Source: Hyphococcus sp.
Lineage (GTDB): Bacteria > Pseudomonadota > Alphaproteobacteria > Caulobacterales > Parvularculaceae
Direction: 5' to 3'
NCBI GenBank assembly: GCA_021776335.1
Contig: JAJFGB010000009.1
Coordinates: 620,001-684,000, forward strand
DNA: 64,000 nt
Part shown: one piece after another, positions 16,609-31,618 of the stretch
How positions within the stretch are numbered: position 1 is the stretch's first letter
Layout: each line of letters begins with the position of its first letter
Notes under the pieces: generated by a model
Seen by the model: the letters and a program-made list of their open reading frames with translations, nothing else
What the model was told of the DNA's origin: nothing
Database searches by the model: none
Position numbers and translations under genes: made by a program

Positions 16609-17847
16609 ATGCGGGTTTTTCAGAAATTCTTGATGGCGCCGGTGATAGGCGCTGCTTTGGTGGCCTCGCCAGCATCCGCGGGTGAGGTGGAGTTTGACGC
16701 GGAAGTGTCGGGTGAAATCCGGTATTTCCCGAATGACGCCATGTTCCCCGGACAACTCAACGATTGGCAGCCGTCAATTGCGTTTACGCCTGAGTTTCGA
16801 TGGGAGACTGACGACCGTAAACACCAGATGGTGTTCATTCCGTTTTTTCGGCTTGATGCGAAAGATGATGAACGCACTCATGTGGATTTGAGAGAGGCGT
16901 ATTATCGATTTAATTCTGATGACAACTGGTCACTAACCATCGGTGCTGCAAAAGTATTCTGGGGTCGGACGGAATCGCGCCATCTTGTCGATATCATCAA
17001 CCAGACCGACGCCGTTGAAGATGTTGACGAAGAAGACAAGCTTGGCCAGCCGATGGTCAATCTCACAGTTTTAAACGATTGGGGGACGCTTGATTTCTTT
17101 GTGATGTCTGGTTTTCGCGATCGAACATTTCCAGGCGTAGAGGGGCGTTTGCGATCTCAACCAGTCATTGATACGGAAAATCCAATATTTGAACGCGATG
17201 CGCGCCGCGGCGCTGTAGATTACGCGGCGCGCTATTCACATTATATTGGCAATTGGGATTTTGGCGTTTCGATCTTCCACGGTACGTCGCGGGAGGCGCG
17301 CTTTGCGATTGCCGCGGGCGGGGCAAGCCTCCTCCCGGTTTATGATAAAATCACGCAAGGCTCGATTGACCTTCAATACACAAAAGACGCCTGGCTTTGG
17401 AAGATGGAAGCGGTTGTCCGCGAGGGTCATGGCGATACTTTTTTTGCCAGCGTTGCGGGGGTTGAATACACGCTCTACCAGATTTTCGGCGGCAGTGCGG
17501 ATCTTGGTCTGCTCGCGGAATACCAATATGACGGCCGCGACGAAGGCTTTGTCGCTGAAAATTTTGGACTTACTCAGGCGGCGCCGGTCGCTACGGGCAA
17601 TAATGATGTGTTCGCCGGCGCCCGACTTGCCTTTAATGATACACAGGACTCCTCCGCGCTTATTGGTGTGTCGGTTGATGCTGATGATCAGAGCATGGGC
17701 ATGTTTATCGAGGCTGAGCGCAGGATCGGTCAAAATTGGACTGCCGAGCTTGAAACCCGGCTTTTCTTCAATGTCGATCCGGCGAACGTGGCGAATGTGT
17801 TCCGTGACGATGATTTTCTGACTATGCGACTGACGCGGTATTTTTGA
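16609..17847 (+). CDS. Outer-membrane beta-barrel protein, third gene of RND trio
   Basis: A 412-residue protein with a signal peptide (ASPASA-GEV) and alternating amphipathic strands ending in RLTRYF, the C-terminal aromatic signature of outer-membrane barrels. It contains the WSLTIGAAKVFWGRTESRHLVDIINQTD pattern in two parts (GAAKVFWGRTESRHL, then VDIINQTD), resembling DUF1302-type proteins. It starts 14 bases after the LolA-like gene. With the permease and the periplasmic carrier it would complete a path across the envelope, either importing or exporting a hydrophobic substrate. Direction and substrate cannot be deduced. Confidence 0.8.
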   Translation: MRVFQKFLMAPVIGAALVASPASAGEVEFDAEVSGEIRYFPNDAMFPGQLNDWQPSIAFTPEFRWETDDRKHQMVFIPFFRLDAKDDERTHVDLREAYYRFNSDDNWSLTIGAAKVFWGRTESRHLVDIINQTDAVEDVDEEDKLGQPMVNLTVLNDWGTLDFFVMSGFRDRTFPGVEGRLRSQPVIDTENPIFERDARRGAVDYAARYSHYIGNWDFGVSIFHGTSREARFAIAAGGASLLPVYDKITQGSIDLQYTKDAWLWKMEAVVREGHGDTFFASVAGVEYTLYQIFGGSADLGLLAEYQYDGRDEGFVAENFGLTQAAPVATGNNDVFAGARLAFNDTQDSSALIGVSVDADDQSMGMFIEAERRIGQNWTAELETRLFFNVDPANVANVFRDDDFLTMRLTRYF

Positions 17848-17970
17848 GCCAGCGCCCGCAGCAAAACCGCAAGGTCCAGGATTGTTCGTCCGCCTGCTTG
17901 CATTCTTTCTAAAAACCGGTAAGACGCCGCCTTCGCGGCAACCGATTCAGATTGGCGGTCGCGACCTGTC

Positions 17971-18060
17971 CAAGACTGCGGGTGTAGGATTCCTACTTAA
18001 TCTCCCGCATAGGCAGAGGGAAAAGGATTAGCCGGACCCACGAGATGGTCCGTCCGTCCG
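17971..18060 (+). ncRNA. Ribosomal protein L10 leader (rplJ autoregulatory element)
   Basis: The rplJ leader shows the conserved L10-binding layout: GACTGCGGGTGTAGG, then CCTACTTAATCTCCCGC, ATAGGCAG. GTAGG and CCTAC pair inside a GCGGG/CCCGC stem, leaving the conserved CTTAATCT bulge. A second hairpin, GGACC with GGTCC, lies at 18034-18051. This matches alphaproteobacterial L10 leaders as I remember them. L10-(L7/L12)4 binds it and blocks translation of rplJ-rplL. Its presence shows that this half of the broken L11-L10 cluster keeps its own control. Boundaries are approximate. Confidence 0.75.
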
Positions 18061-18076
18061 TCAGACCTTCTAGGGC

Positions 18077-18110
18077 AGGCTCTTAGCGTTTTTGCGCGGG
18101 AGCCTTTTTT
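18077..18110 (+). terminator. Attenuator-like hairpin in the rplJ leader
   Basis: AGGCTC (18077-18082) pairs with GAGCCT (18100-18105), with an inner GCG/CGC pairing, and a T run follows through 18110. It has terminator form but sits 96 bases before rplJ with no gene ending upstream. Either it ends transcription from the preceding barrel gene or it attenuates rplJ mRNA. Confidence 0.55.
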
Positions 18111-18205
18111 GGTTTCCAGCTTGAAAACGCACAATCGAAGCCCGTATGGCTGGCCATTTTCATGGTGAAAAGGGTTGGTCTTACAGAACTTGAAGGGACT
18201 GCCGC

Positions 18206-18718
18206 ATGGACAGAACCCAAAAGGCGGAGATGGTCGACTGGATCGGCGACGTGTTCGACCAGAACGCGGTTGTCGTTGTCGCCAATGGCGGTCTAACGGT
18301 CGCTGAGATGGAAACGCTGCGCGGCGAACTTCGTCAGTCTGGCGCCAACATCAAAGTGGTGAAAAACCGCCTCGCCAAAATCGCTGTGACCGGTAAGCCA
18401 AGCGAGAAGATCACTGATCTTTTCAACGGGCCGACGGCGCTTGCGTACTCCGAAGACCCTGTTTCTGCAGCAAAAGCTGTAGCGAAATTTGCCAAGGGCA
18501 ATGACAAGCTCGTCATCCTCGGCGGGACGATGGGCGATGAAATTCTCGATCAAAAGGCTGTGAAGGTGCTCGCGTCGATGCCTTCCCGCGAAGAGCTTCT
18601 CGGCTCCATTGTTTTGGCGATCACGTCGCCAGCAGCAAATATTGCGAGCGCCGTTGGCGCGCCGGCGGCCAATATAGCCGGCATTCTGACAACGCTCGAG
18701 GAACGCGAAGCAGCTTAG
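18206..18718 (+). CDS. rplJ: 50S ribosomal protein L10
   Basis: A 170-residue L10, the base of the L7/L12 stalk on the large subunit. The N-terminus [13 protein letters not shown], the [11 protein letters not shown] motif and an Ala-rich C-terminal helix that binds L7/L12 dimers are as expected. It is preceded by its own L10 leader and followed by rplL after 45 bases. Unusually, rplK-rplA are not directly upstream. Confidence 0.98.
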   Translation: MDRTQKAEMVDWIGDVFDQNAVVVVANGGLTVAEMETLRGELRQSGANIKVVKNRLAKIAVTGKPSEKITDLFNGPTALAYSEDPVSAAKAVAKFAKGNDKLVILGGTMGDEILDQKAVKVLASMPSREELLGSIVLAITSPAANIASAVGAPAANIAGILTTLEEREAA

Positions 18719-18763
18719 GGCTGCTATTTTTTGAATTAAATCAACACATTAGGAAATATGACC

Positions 18764-19132
18764 ATGGCTGATCTAAAAAAACTGGCTGAACAGATTGTGG
18801 GCCTGACCCTTCTTGAGGCGGCTGAACTGAAAGAAATTCTGAAAGACGAGTATGGCATTGAGCCAGCAGCGGGCGCAGTTGCCGTTGCAGCGGCGCCAAG
18901 CGGCGAAGCGGCTGAAGAAAAGACCGAATTCGATGTCATTCTGCTTGAAGCAGGCGAGAAGAAGATCAATGTAATCAAGGAAGTACGCGCGATTACGGGT
19001 CTTGGCCTGAAGGAAGCAAAAGACCTCGTCGAAGCCGGTGGTAAAGCTGTGAAGGAAGCGGTTTCGAAGGCGGAAGCTGAAGAAGTCAAGAAAAAGCTCG
19101 AAGATGCAGGCGCTAAAGTCGAGCTCAAATAG
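18764..19132 (+). CDS. rplL: 50S ribosomal protein L7/L12
   Basis: A 122-residue stalk protein that recruits EF-Tu and EF-G. The ATG at 18764 is preferred to one six bases upstream, because AGGAA is then 8 bases away and the product begins [20 protein letters not shown] as in relatives. The Ala-rich hinge (about residues 35-52) and the C-terminal domain with [21 protein letters not shown] are complete. Confidence 0.97.
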   Translation: MADLKKLAEQIVGLTLLEAAELKEILKDEYGIEPAAGAVAVAAAPSGEAAEEKTEFDVILLEAGEKKINVIKEVRAITGLGLKEAKDLVEAGGKAVKEAVSKAEAEEVKKKLEDAGAKVELK

Positions 19133-19217
19133 TCGGGTTTTCCAGAAAACGGAGTAGGCGCGTTTTTTCGCGACTAGGGCTTGCTACAGCGGGTGAGCGT
19201 GCTTATTAACTCCCTTC

Positions 19218-19243
19218 GCCGCCGACGGGTATCCGCCGGCGGC
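19218..19243 (+). other. Hairpin between rplL and rpoB
   Basis: GCCGCCG (19218-19224) pairs with CGGCGGC (19237-19243) around 12 bases. It lies in the 267-base gap between rplL and rpoB, where E. coli has an attenuator and an RNase III site. No clear T run follows, so a processing or partial-attenuation role is only possible. Confidence 0.45.
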
Positions 19244-19399
19244 TAAAGGTTTTGCGGCGACGTGCTTCGGTTAATCGAGATCAAAATTTAAATCACCCGC
19301 GACCCGCGGTCGAACGTAGTCCGGCCGGGGGGCGTATTTGCGCATGCGTTAATCATAAGCGCGCGCGTAGGGACAACTGACTTCCGTGTGAGGACAAAG

Positions 19400-23479
<4,080 letters not shown>

Positions 23480-23557
23480 GCGAACGTCGCCTGCCTGTTT
23501 TCGCGTGTTATTTGATTATTCGCGGACTGATCATCCGCAACCGATTGAGAGGCTCTT

Positions 23558-26500
23558 ATGTCCCAGGAACTGCTGAACGTATTTAATCCGATTGCGCCCG
23601 CGCAAACGTTCAATCAGATCCGTATTTCACTGGCGAGCCCGGAGAAAATTCTCTCCTGGTCGTTCGGTGAAATCAAAAAGCCGGAAACCATCAACTATCG
23701 GACGTTCAAGCCGGAACGCGATGGCCTTTTCTGCGCACGCATCTTTGGTCCGGTCAAAGATTACGAATGCCTGTGCGGCAAATATAAGCGCATGAAATAC
23801 AAAGGCATCACCTGCGAAAAGTGTGGTGTTGAAGTCACGCTTACCAAGGTCCGCCGCGATCGTATGGGCCATATTGAACTCGCAGCGCCCGTTGCGCATA
23901 TCTGGTTCCTGAAATCACTACCGTCCCGCATTTCGCTGATGCTCGACATGACGCTCAAAGACGTAGAGCGGGTTCTCTATTTCGAGCAATATATCGTTAT
24001 TGAGCCTGGTCTGACCCCTCTGACGCCGCATCAGATGCTCACAGAAGATGAATATCTGACGGCGCAGGAAGAATATGGCGAAGACAGCTTTACGGCTGGC
24101 ATCGGCGCGGAAGCAATTCGCGAAATTCTGGTTTCGCTGGATCTCGAGCAGATTGCCGAACAGCTGAAAATCGAAATTGCTGAAGCGACGACAGAGCTAA
24201 AACCGAAAAAACTCGCAAAACGCCTGAAGCTGATCAATGCGTTTATTGATTCCGGCAATCGCCCGGAATGGATGATCATGACGGTTGTGCCGGTGATCCC
24301 GCCGGAACTGCGTCCGCTTGTGCCGCTTGATGGCGGTCGGTTCGCGACGTCGGATCTCAATGATCTTTATCGTCGCGTCATTAATCGCAACAATCGCCTC
24401 AAGCGTCTGATTGAGCTGCGTGCGCCTGATATTATTGTCCGTAACGAAAAGCGCATGTTGCAAGAGTCGGTTGACGCTCTGTTCGACAACGGCCGCCGCG
24501 GCCGGGTGATCACAGGCACCAACAAACGCCCGCTGAAATCTTTGTCCGACATGCTTAAAGGCAAGCAGGGTCGCTTCCGTCAAAACCTTCTTGGTAAGCG
24601 CGTCGATTATTCCGGCCGTTCCGTGATTGTTGTCGGCCCGGAGCTGAAGCTTCACGAATGCGGGTTGCCAAAGAAAATGGCGCTGGAATTGTTCAAGCCG
24701 TTTATCTATTCGCGGCTAGACGCCAAAGGTCTGTCCGCCACCGTCAAACAAGCGAAAAAACTCGTCGAGAAAGAACGCCCCGAAGTCTGGGACATTCTAG
24801 ATGAGGTGATCCGCGAGCATCCGGTATTGTTGAACCGCGCGCCGACGCTGCACCGTCTTGGTGTCCAGGCGTTCGAACCCAAGCTGATCGAGGGTAAAGC
24901 AATCCAGCTTCATCCATTGGTCTGCACGGCTTTTAACGCCGACTTCGACGGCGACCAGATGGCTGTACACGTTCCGTTGTCACTCGAAGCGCAGCTCGAA
25001 GCGCGCGTATTGATGATGTCGACCAACAACATTTTATCGCCGGCGAATGGCAAACCGATCATCGTGCCGTCGCAGGATATTGTTCTTGGGCTTTACTACA
25101 TCACCATCGAGAAAGGTGGGGAGCCGGGCGAGGGCATGGTGTTCGGTTCGATTGATGAGATTGAGCACGCGCTTGAAGCGGGTGTTGTATCGATGCACGC
25201 AAAGATCAAGGCGCGTTGGAAAACCGTTGATGAAAACGGTGATCCGATTCAAGAAATTGTCGAAACGACACCGGGGCGCATGAAGGTTGCGCAGGTGCTG
25301 CCGCGCAATTCCAATGTGCCGTTCTCTGTTGTTAATCAGCTCCTGACCAAGAAAACTGTCCAGGGTTTGATCGATATTGTTTATCGCCATTGCGGTCAAA
25401 AAAAGACGGTTATTTTCGCCGATCACATTATGGGTCTTGGTTTCAAGGAAGCCTGTAAAGCGGGTATTTCCTTTGGCAAGGATGACATGGTCATTCCTGA
25501 CGCCAAATATACGCAGGTTGAAGAAACGCGCGGGCTCGCGGGTGAATTTGAACAGCAATATGCGGAAGGTCTCATCACGCGCGGTGAAAAATACAACAAG
25601 GTTATCGACGCCTGGGCGAAGTGCACCGACAAAATCGCTGATGCCATGATGGCGGAAATTTCAGAAACGAAATTTGACGCTGAAACAGGTCGCCAGATGG
25701 AACCGAATTCGGTTTACATGATGTCCCATTCGGGCGCCCGTGGTTCTCCGACCCAGATGCGCCAGCTTGGGGCTATGCGCGGCTTGATGGCCAAGCCGTC
25801 TGGCGAAATTATTGAAACGCCGATCACGTCGAACTTTAAAGAAGGTTTGACGGTGCTCGAATACTTTAACTCGACCCACGGCGCCCGGAAGGGTCTTGCC
25901 GATACGGCGCTCAAGACCGCGAACTCGGGTTATCTGACGCGTCGCTTGGTTGATGTGGCGCAGGATTGCATCGTGCGTCAGGTCGATTGCGGTACCAAAG
26001 AAGGGATTACGATCGACGCGGTTGTTCAGGGCGGCGATATTGTTGTGCCGTTGTCACAGCGCCTTCTTGGACGGACCTTGTTGGAAGATGCGGTTCATCC
26101 CGTGACCGGCGAATTGCTTGGTAAAGCCGGTGATGAAACTGACGAGGCCCAGGCCGAAGAAATCGAAGGTTCTGGTATTCAACAAATTCGCGTTCGTTCG
26201 GTGCTGACCTGCGAAGCCAAAGTCGGCGTTTGCGGCGCTTGTTACGGGCGTGACCTTGCCCGCGGCAGCAAAGTTAATATCGGCGAGGCGGTTGGTGTTA
26301 TCGCCGCTCAGTCAATTGGCGAACCAGGTACTCAGTTGACAATGCGGACGTTCCACGTTGGCGGTACAGCCCAGGTTGGCGACACTTCGTTCATTGAGGC
26401 GAGCCATGAAGGAACGATCAAGCTTGAAGGCCGCAACGTCGTTAAAAATACCGGCGGCGATCTCATTGTTATGGGCCGGAACACGCTGGTTAAGATCGTT

Positions 26501-27853
26501 GACGGAGACGGCAAGGAGCACGCGTCCTACAAAGTATCTTATGGCGCTAAACTCCGCGTTGATGATGGAGCCAAAGTCACGCGCGGCATGCGTTTGGCGG
26601 ATTGGGACCCTTATACCATTCCGATCCTCACCGAAGTCGCCGGTAAGGTGAAATTTGAGGATCTGCAGGAAGGCTTTTCAATGCAGGTTGTGGCTGACGA
26701 AGCCACAGGCATCGCGAGCCGTGTTGTTATCGACTGGCGTTCGAACCCACGCGCAGCTGATTTGAAACCAGCGATTGCGATCATGGACGATGCTGGCGAG
26801 CCATTCACTTTGGCATCGGGTAGTGAGTCCCGGTACACATTGCCGGTCGATGCGGTGCTGTCTGTTGAAGACGGCGATGTAATTGCGCCGGGCGACCCGG
26901 TTGCTCGTATTCCGACTGAGGGTGCAAAGACCCGCGATATTACAGGCGGCCTTCCGCGTGTGGCGGAACTCTTCGAAGCGCGTCGGCCTAAGGATCACGC
27001 CATCATCGCGGATGTCGACGGTAAGGTTGAGTTTGGACGCGATTATAAAAATAAGCGTCGCATCCGGATTATTCCTACCGATGAAAGTCTTGAACCTTCT
27101 GATTATCTTGTCCCCAAGGGCAAGCATATTGCGGTTCAAAACGGTGATTTTATCGCTAAGGGCGAGTATCTGATGGACGGCAATCCAGCGCCGCATGATA
27201 TTCTCGCTATTTTGGGAATCGAAGCGCTTGCTGACTATCTGATCAACGAGATTCAGGAAGTTTACCGCCTGCAGGGCGTGCCGATTAACGACAAGCATAT
27301 CGAAGTGATTGTTCGCCAGATGCTGCAGAAAATCGAAGTCACCGATACTGGCGAGTCTTTGTATTTGAAAGACGAGCATATTGATCGGCTTGAGTTCGAG
27401 GATGCCAACGCCAAACTTGAAGATCTGGGTAAGCAGCCGGCTAAAGGCGTGCGTGTATTGCTGGGCATTACCAAGGCGTCGTTGCAGACACGATCGTTCA
27501 TATCGGCGGCATCGTTCCAGGAGACCACACGTGTTCTCACGGATGCTGCGGTCAATGGTAAGATCGATACGCTGGATGGCTTGAAAGAGAATGTGATTGT
27601 CGGTCGTCTCATACCGGCGGGCACAGGCGGAATGATGTCACGCCACCAGGTTGAGGCTGAGCGCCGTGACCAAATTCTTATCGATGAGCGTGCAAAGCGT
27701 GCAGCGGCTTCTCAAGCGGTTGCGATCGAAGCTGCGCCGGAAGCGGCGGCGGCAGGTGTTGGTGAGCTGGAGGGCGCTGAAATAGGCGCTGCTGAAATAG
27801 GCGCCGCTGAAGTTATCGCTGACGACACAGTCGGTCAGGATGCCGCTGAGTAA
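23558..27853 (+). CDS. rpoC: RNA polymerase subunit beta'
   Basis: A 1431-residue beta' subunit. The N-terminal zinc site ([11 protein letters not shown], then CEKCGVEV), the catalytic [12 protein letters not shown] with three Asp, the second zinc cluster ([16 protein letters not shown]) and the trigger-loop region are present. The C-terminus ends in an Ala/Glu-rich tail containing a short repeat ([13 protein letters not shown]), coded by a near-perfect tandem repeat around 27774-27813. Such low-complexity tails vary between alphaproteobacteria. A Rho-independent terminator follows the stop codon. Confidence 0.99.
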   Translation: MSQELLNVFNPIAPAQTFNQIRISLASPEKILSWSFGEIKKPETINYRTFKPERDGLFCARIFGPVKDYECLCGKYKRMKYKGITCEKCGVEVTLTKVRRDRMGHIELAAPVAHIWFLKSLPSRISLMLDMTLKDVERVLYFEQYIVIEPGLTPLTPHQMLTEDEYLTAQEEYGEDSFTAGIGAEAIREILVSLDLEQIAEQLKIEIAEATTELKPKKLAKRLKLINAFIDSGNRPEWMIMTVVPVIPPELRPLVPLDGGRFATSDLNDLYRRVINRNNRLKRLIELRAPDIIVRNEKRMLQESVDALFDNGRRGRVITGTNKRPLKSLSDMLKGKQGRFRQNLLGKRVDYSGRSVIVVGPELKLHECGLPKKMALELFKPFIYSRLDAKGLSATVKQAKKLVEKERPEVWDILDEVIREHPVLLNRAPTLHRLGVQAFEPKLIEGKAIQLHPLVCTAFNADFDGDQMAVHVPLSLEAQLEARVLMMSTNNILSPANGKPIIVPSQDIVLGLYYITIEKGGEPGEGMVFGSIDEIEHALEAGVVSMHAKIKARWKTVDENGDPIQEIVETTPGRMKVAQVLPRNSNVPFSVVNQLLTKKTVQGLIDIVYRHCGQKKTVIFADHIMGLGFKEACKAGISFGKDDMVIPDAKYTQVEETRGLAGEFEQQYAEGLITRGEKYNKVIDAWAKCTDKIADAMMAEISETKFDAETGRQMEPNSVYMMSHSGARGSPTQMRQLGAMRGLMAKPSGEIIETPITSNFKEGLTVLEYFNSTHGARKGLADTALKTANSGYLTRRLVDVAQDCIVRQVDCGTKEGITIDAVVQGGDIVVPLSQRLLGRTLLEDAVHPVTGELLGKAGDETDEAQAEEIEGSGIQQIRVRSVLTCEAKVGVCGACYGRDLARGSKVNIGEAVGVIAAQSIGEPGTQLTMRTFHVGGTAQVGDTSFIEASHEGTIKLEGRNVVKNTGGDLIVMGRNTLVKIVDGDGKEHASYKVSYGAKLRVDDGAKVTRGMRLADWDPYTIPILTEVAGKVKFEDLQEGFSMQVVADEATGIASRVVIDWRSNPRAADLKPAIAIMDDAGEPFTLASGSESRYTLPVDAVLSVEDGDVIAPGDPVARIPTEGAKTRDITGGLPRVAELFEARRPKDHAIIADVDGKVEFGRDYKNKRRIRIIPTDESLEPSDYLVPKGKHIAVQNGDFIAKGEYLMDGNPAPHDILAILGIEALADYLINEIQEVYRLQGVPINDKHIEVIVRQMLQKIEVTDTGESLYLKDEHIDRLEFEDANAKLEDLGKQPAKGVRVLLGITKASLQTRSFISAASFQETTRVLTDAAVNGKIDTLDGLKENVIVGRLIPAGTGGMMSRHQVEAERRDQILIDERAKRAAASQAVAIEAAPEAAAAGVGELEGAEIGAAEIGAAEVIADDTVGQDAAE

Positions 27854-27875
27854 TATGCGGTAAGGTAGAAATATC

Positions 27876-27905
27876 AAAAAGGCGGCCTTCGGGCCGCCTT
27901 TTTTT
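27876..27905 (+). terminator. Rho-independent terminator after rpoC
   Basis: AAAAAGGCGGCC and GGCCGCCTTTTT pair around a TTCG tetraloop (27888-27891), followed by a T run to 27905. It is a textbook terminator, 22 bases after the rpoC stop. Confidence 0.96.
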
Positions 27906-28582
27906 GTGCCGGATTTACCCGGTGGCTAAAGGTTGCAATTGCTTGCAAGTGACTGAATTGGCGCCACCAGCTTTTGGTTGGAACCCCTTCGAGTTATTGC
28001 GAAATTGCCCTTTTGGGCTCTCTATCAGGCGGGATTCGGCAATGGTTCGGCCGGAGGACGTAATCGGCGCAATATCGCGTTGGATTGTTGGATTTAGAGG
28101 TCGTGAAAGCAGGTTGAGCGGTGGGCTGAGACGGCTGCGGCGCGCATTTTATGGGCGGGCAGATGTCGAAGGCCGGGCGGATCACTGATTCGGCAGCATA
28201 TGGGAGAATTAACTGAGATTTTCTGTGTGAAATTGCGTCATTTTTTGACCGAAATAGGGGTATCAGAAAAATGCCGCCACACCCGGTCCCGAACGTGCGC
28301 AACATCGTGAAAAATCCCCAATAAAGTGGGCCCCGGCTATTGACCGGGCCAATGCCCACGGTTATGGATCGCGCCGCTGGAAGGCTGGCCGTCAGGTTGT
28401 TCGTTTGAACGACCCTGAAACGCAGCCAATTTTAGCCGACTATAGGTAGTTTTCATCGAACGGCGTTCCGCCAAACGGGGCCCGTTCATTTGTGTCATGG
28501 GTACGTATTCTCGTGGCGCAAAGCGTTAGGTTTTTGAACGCGTTTAGGGCGAAGGCCAAAGACGACAAGGGTTAGAGACGCA
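27906..28582. other. Gene-free stretch between rpoC and rpsL
   Basis: About 680 bases without a convincing gene. A large hairpin lies at 27921-27968: GGTGGC/GCCACC outside and TTGCAA-TTGC-TTGCAA inside. A second lies at 28326-28359: GTGGGC/GCCCAC around CCCGG/CCGGG. A 48-codon frame from 28041 to 28188 (MVRPEDVIGAISRW…) has no good ribosome-binding site or recognisable content. The rpsL promoter and leader must lie in the last part, but no clear -35/-10 pair was found. Confidence 0.5.
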
Positions 28583-28954
28583 ATGCCAACGATTCAACAA
28601 TTGATCCGCAAGCCGCGGAAGCCGAAGCGCCGCATTAACAAGGTGCCGGCGCTGGAAGCGAACCCTCAAAAACGAGGCGTTTGTACGCGCGTTTACACAA
28701 CGACACCGAAGAAGCCGAACTCGGCGCTTCGAAAAGTTGCGAAGATCCGGCTGACGAATGGTTTTGAGGTGATTGGCTACATTCCGGGCGAAGGACACAA
28801 CCTTCAGGAACACTCTGTTGTGTTGATCCGCGGCGGTCGTGTGAAAGACCTTCCCGGCGTTCGTTATCATGTCATTCGCGGCGTACTCGATACGCAGGGC
28901 GTTAAAGATCGCAGGCAGCGTCGCTCGAAATACGGCGCCAAGCGTCCGAAATAG
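28583..28954 (+). CDS. rpsL: 30S ribosomal protein S12
   Basis: A 123-residue S12, part of the decoding centre. The streptomycin-site segments [12 protein letters not shown] and [13 protein letters not shown] carry the wild-type Lys residues, so streptomycin resistance through rpsL is not expected. It is the first gene of the str operon and is followed by rpsG after 11 bases. Confidence 0.98.
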   Translation: MPTIQQLIRKPRKPKRRINKVPALEANPQKRGVCTRVYTTTPKKPNSALRKVAKIRLTNGFEVIGYIPGEGHNLQEHSVVLIRGGRVKDLPGVRYHVIRGVLDTQGVKDRRQRRSKYGAKRPK

Positions 28955-28965
28955 GATAAAGAATT

Positions 28966-29436
28966 ATGTCACGCCGTCACAGTGCAGAAAAACGCGTCGT
29001 TCATCCGGATCCAAAGTTCGGTGACAAGACCATTTCGAAGTTCATGAATTACGTCATGGTCCACGGGAAGAAACCTGCGGCTGAAAAAATCGTCTATGGC
29101 GCGCTTGACCGCATTGAAGAAAAGCTGCGGCGCCCGCCGATTGATCTCTTTAAAGAGGCATTGGAAAATGTGACGCCGGCGCTTGAAGTGCGTTCACGCC
29201 GGGTTGGCGGCGCGACTTACCAGGTGCCGGTTGAGGTTCGCCCCGATCGCAAGACAGCCCTGGCGATGCGCTGGATTATCAATGCTGCACGTAGCCGCAA
29301 TGAGACGACGATGGTCGACAAGCTGTCGAATGAAATTATGGACGCCGCACAGAACCGCGGCGCCGCTGTTAAAAAACGTGAAGACACGCACCGAATGGCG
29401 GAAGCCAATCGCGCGTTCTCACATTATCGCTGGTAA
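28966..29436 (+). CDS. rpsG: 30S ribosomal protein S7
   Basis: A 156-residue S7, which nucleates assembly of the 30S head and contacts E-site tRNA. It begins [10 protein letters not shown] and has the family signature [16 protein letters not shown]. The typical beta-hairpin and C-terminal helix ([13 protein letters not shown]) are complete. It lies between rpsL and fusA in the usual str order. Confidence 0.98.
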   Translation: MSRRHSAEKRVVHPDPKFGDKTISKFMNYVMVHGKKPAAEKIVYGALDRIEEKLRRPPIDLFKEALENVTPALEVRSRRVGGATYQVPVEVRPDRKTALAMRWIINAARSRNETTMVDKLSNEIMDAAQNRGAAVKKREDTHRMAEANRAFSHYRW

Positions 29437-29466
29437 TTGGCTTCAAACGAGTAAAGGCCCGCAGTT

Positions 29467-31545
29467 ATGGCGCGCACACATAAATTAGAAGACTACCGCA
29501 ACTTTGGAATTATGGCGCATATTGACGCCGGTAAAACCACGACGACGGAACGTGTTCTTTATTACACCGGCAAAAGTCACAAAATCGGCGAAGTCCATGA
29601 CGGCGCAGCTACGATGGATTGGATGGAGCAGGAACAAGAGCGCGGCATTACGATCACGTCCGCTGCTACGACCTGTCATTGGAACGATAAGCGCCTCAAT
29701 ATTATCGATACACCAGGCCACGTTGACTTCACAATTGAAGTCGAGCGTTCGCTGCGCGTGCTTGACGGCGCCGTTGCACTTCTGGACGCGAATGCGGGTG
29801 TTGAGCCGCAAACCGAAACGGTTTGGCGGCAGGGCGACAAATATAATGTGCCGCGCATGTTCTTCATCAACAAGATGGACAAGATCGGCGCGGATTTTTA
29901 TTATTCAGTCGACACTATTCATAGTCGGCTCGCCGCGAAGACAGTGATTGTGCAGCTGCCGATCGGCGCTGAGAACGACTTCAAAGGTGTTGTCGATCTT
30001 CTCAAGATGAAAGCCATTATCTGGGAAGAGGAATCGCTTGGCGCCAAATTTCACGAAGCTGACATTCCTGCGGACCTCGCCGACAAGGCTGTTGAATATC
30101 GCGAAAAGATGATTGAGGCGGTTGTTGAGCTCGATGAAGAAGTGCTTGAGGCTTATCTCGAAGGCAACGAACCGGACAATGAGACTATCAAGCGTCTTAT
30201 TCGTGAGGGCACCTGTAAGGTTCAGTTTCATCCGGTTCTTTGCGGTTCGGCCTTTAAGAACAAAGGCGTTCAGCCGATGCTTGATGCGGTTGTCGACTAC
30301 TTACCAAGCCCATTAGAAGTTCCTGCGATCAAAGGTCATCTGCCGGATTCTGACGAGGAAGTGACGCGGAAATCATCTGATGATGAGCCGCTGTCGATGT
30401 TGGCATTCAAAGTGATGAATGATCCGTTTGTCGGATCATTGACATTCTGCCGGATTTACTCGGGCAAGCTTGAAGCTGGCACGCAGCTCTTGAATACGGT
30501 CAAGAGCAGAAAAGAGCGTGCAGGCCGCATGCTGCAAATGCATTCAAACAGTCGTGAAGAAATCAAGGAAGCCTTTGCTGGCGACATCATTGCGATTGTC
30601 GGTCTGAAAGACACAACCACGGGCGATACGCTTTGCGAAGCGGCCAATCCTGTTGTGCTTGAACGGATGGAGTTTCCCGATCCGGTCATCGAGCTTGCGG
30701 TTGAGCCGAAAACAAAAGCTGACCAGGAAAAAATGGGCATTGCGTTGCAGCGCCTCGCCGCCGAAGACCCGTCTTTCCGTGTATCGACGGACGAAGAGTC
30801 AGGGCAAACGATCATCAAGGGCATGGGCGAGCTGCATCTCGACATCCTCGTTGATCGCATGAAGCGTGAATTTAAAGTCGAAGCCAATATTGGCCAGCCG
30901 CAGGTTGCCTACCGCGAAACGATTAGTCGCGAGGCTGATATTGACTACACACACAAGAAACAGTCCGGCGGTTCAGGCCAATTTGCTCGGATCAAAATGC
31001 GCGTGATCCCTCAGGAGCCGGGCTTCGGTTACGAATTTGAAAGCAAGGTCGTCGGGGGTAATATTCCGAAAGAATATATTCCAGGCGTCGAAAAAGGCCT
31101 TAAGTCAATTCGTGAAACCGGTCTTTTGGTCGGCTTCCCGATCCTCGACTTCAAAGTCGAACTTTATGACGGCGCGTTCCACGATGTTGACTCTTCTGTC
31201 TTGGCCTTCGAGATCGCTGCGCGAGCAGCAATGCGCGAAAACAAGGTTGAGTTGGGGCTGGCGCTTCTGGAGCCGGTAATGAAAGTCGAAGTTGTAACGC
31301 CGGAAGAATATACTGGCACGGTTATTGGTGATTTGAATTCTCGTCGTGGGCAGATCCAGGATCAGGAAATGCGTGGCAACGCAAATGTCGTGAATGCGAT
31401 GGTTCCGTTGGCGAACATGTTCGGCTATGTGAACAATCTTCGTTCGGCGACGCAAGGGCGTGCTCAGTATACGATGCAGTTCGACCATTATGAGCGCGTT
31501 CCAAAGGCAGTTGAAGAAGAAGTAAGAGCGAAGTTGGCCGGCTAG
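29467..31545 (+). CDS. fusA: Elongation factor G
   Basis: A 692-residue translocase GTPase. The P-loop [12 protein letters not shown], switch [10 protein letters not shown] and specificity motif NKMD are present, followed by domains II-V of normal length. It catalyses tRNA-mRNA movement after peptide-bond formation. It is 30 bases after rpsG and 73 bases before tuf. Confidence 0.99.
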   Translation: MARTHKLEDYRNFGIMAHIDAGKTTTTERVLYYTGKSHKIGEVHDGAATMDWMEQEQERGITITSAATTCHWNDKRLNIIDTPGHVDFTIEVERSLRVLDGAVALLDANAGVEPQTETVWRQGDKYNVPRMFFINKMDKIGADFYYSVDTIHSRLAAKTVIVQLPIGAENDFKGVVDLLKMKAIIWEEESLGAKFHEADIPADLADKAVEYREKMIEAVVELDEEVLEAYLEGNEPDNETIKRLIREGTCKVQFHPVLCGSAFKNKGVQPMLDAVVDYLPSPLEVPAIKGHLPDSDEEVTRKSSDDEPLSMLAFKVMNDPFVGSLTFCRIYSGKLEAGTQLLNTVKSRKERAGRMLQMHSNSREEIKEAFAGDIIAIVGLKDTTTGDTLCEAANPVVLERMEFPDPVIELAVEPKTKADQEKMGIALQRLAAEDPSFRVSTDEESGQTIIKGMGELHLDILVDRMKREFKVEANIGQPQVAYRETISREADIDYTHKKQSGGSGQFARIKMRVIPQEPGFGYEFESKVVGGNIPKEYIPGVEKGLKSIRETGLLVGFPILDFKVELYDGAFHDVDSSVLAFEIAARAAMRENKVELGLALLEPVMKVEVVTPEEYTGTVIGDLNSRRGQIQDQEMRGNANVVNAMVPLANMFGYVNNLRSATQGRAQYTMQFDHYERVPKAVEEEVRAKLAG

Positions 31546-31618
31546 CCGGTTTGAATGAGGCGCCCGGCTGGCGGGCGGCGAGGTTAACGACAGTCGTCAA
31601 GAGACGGAGAGAAGTGAA

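Noticed and set aside
13387-17847. The RND gene read as a multidrug efflux pump or as hopanoid transporter HpnN
   Set aside because: No membrane-fusion protein or TolC partner for the first, and no hopanoid genes nearby for the second.
27904-28188. Open frame of 94 codons after rpoC
   Set aside because: Starts inside the T run of the rpoC terminator with a non-ATG codon. The shorter version from 28041 has no clear ribosome-binding site or recognisable content.
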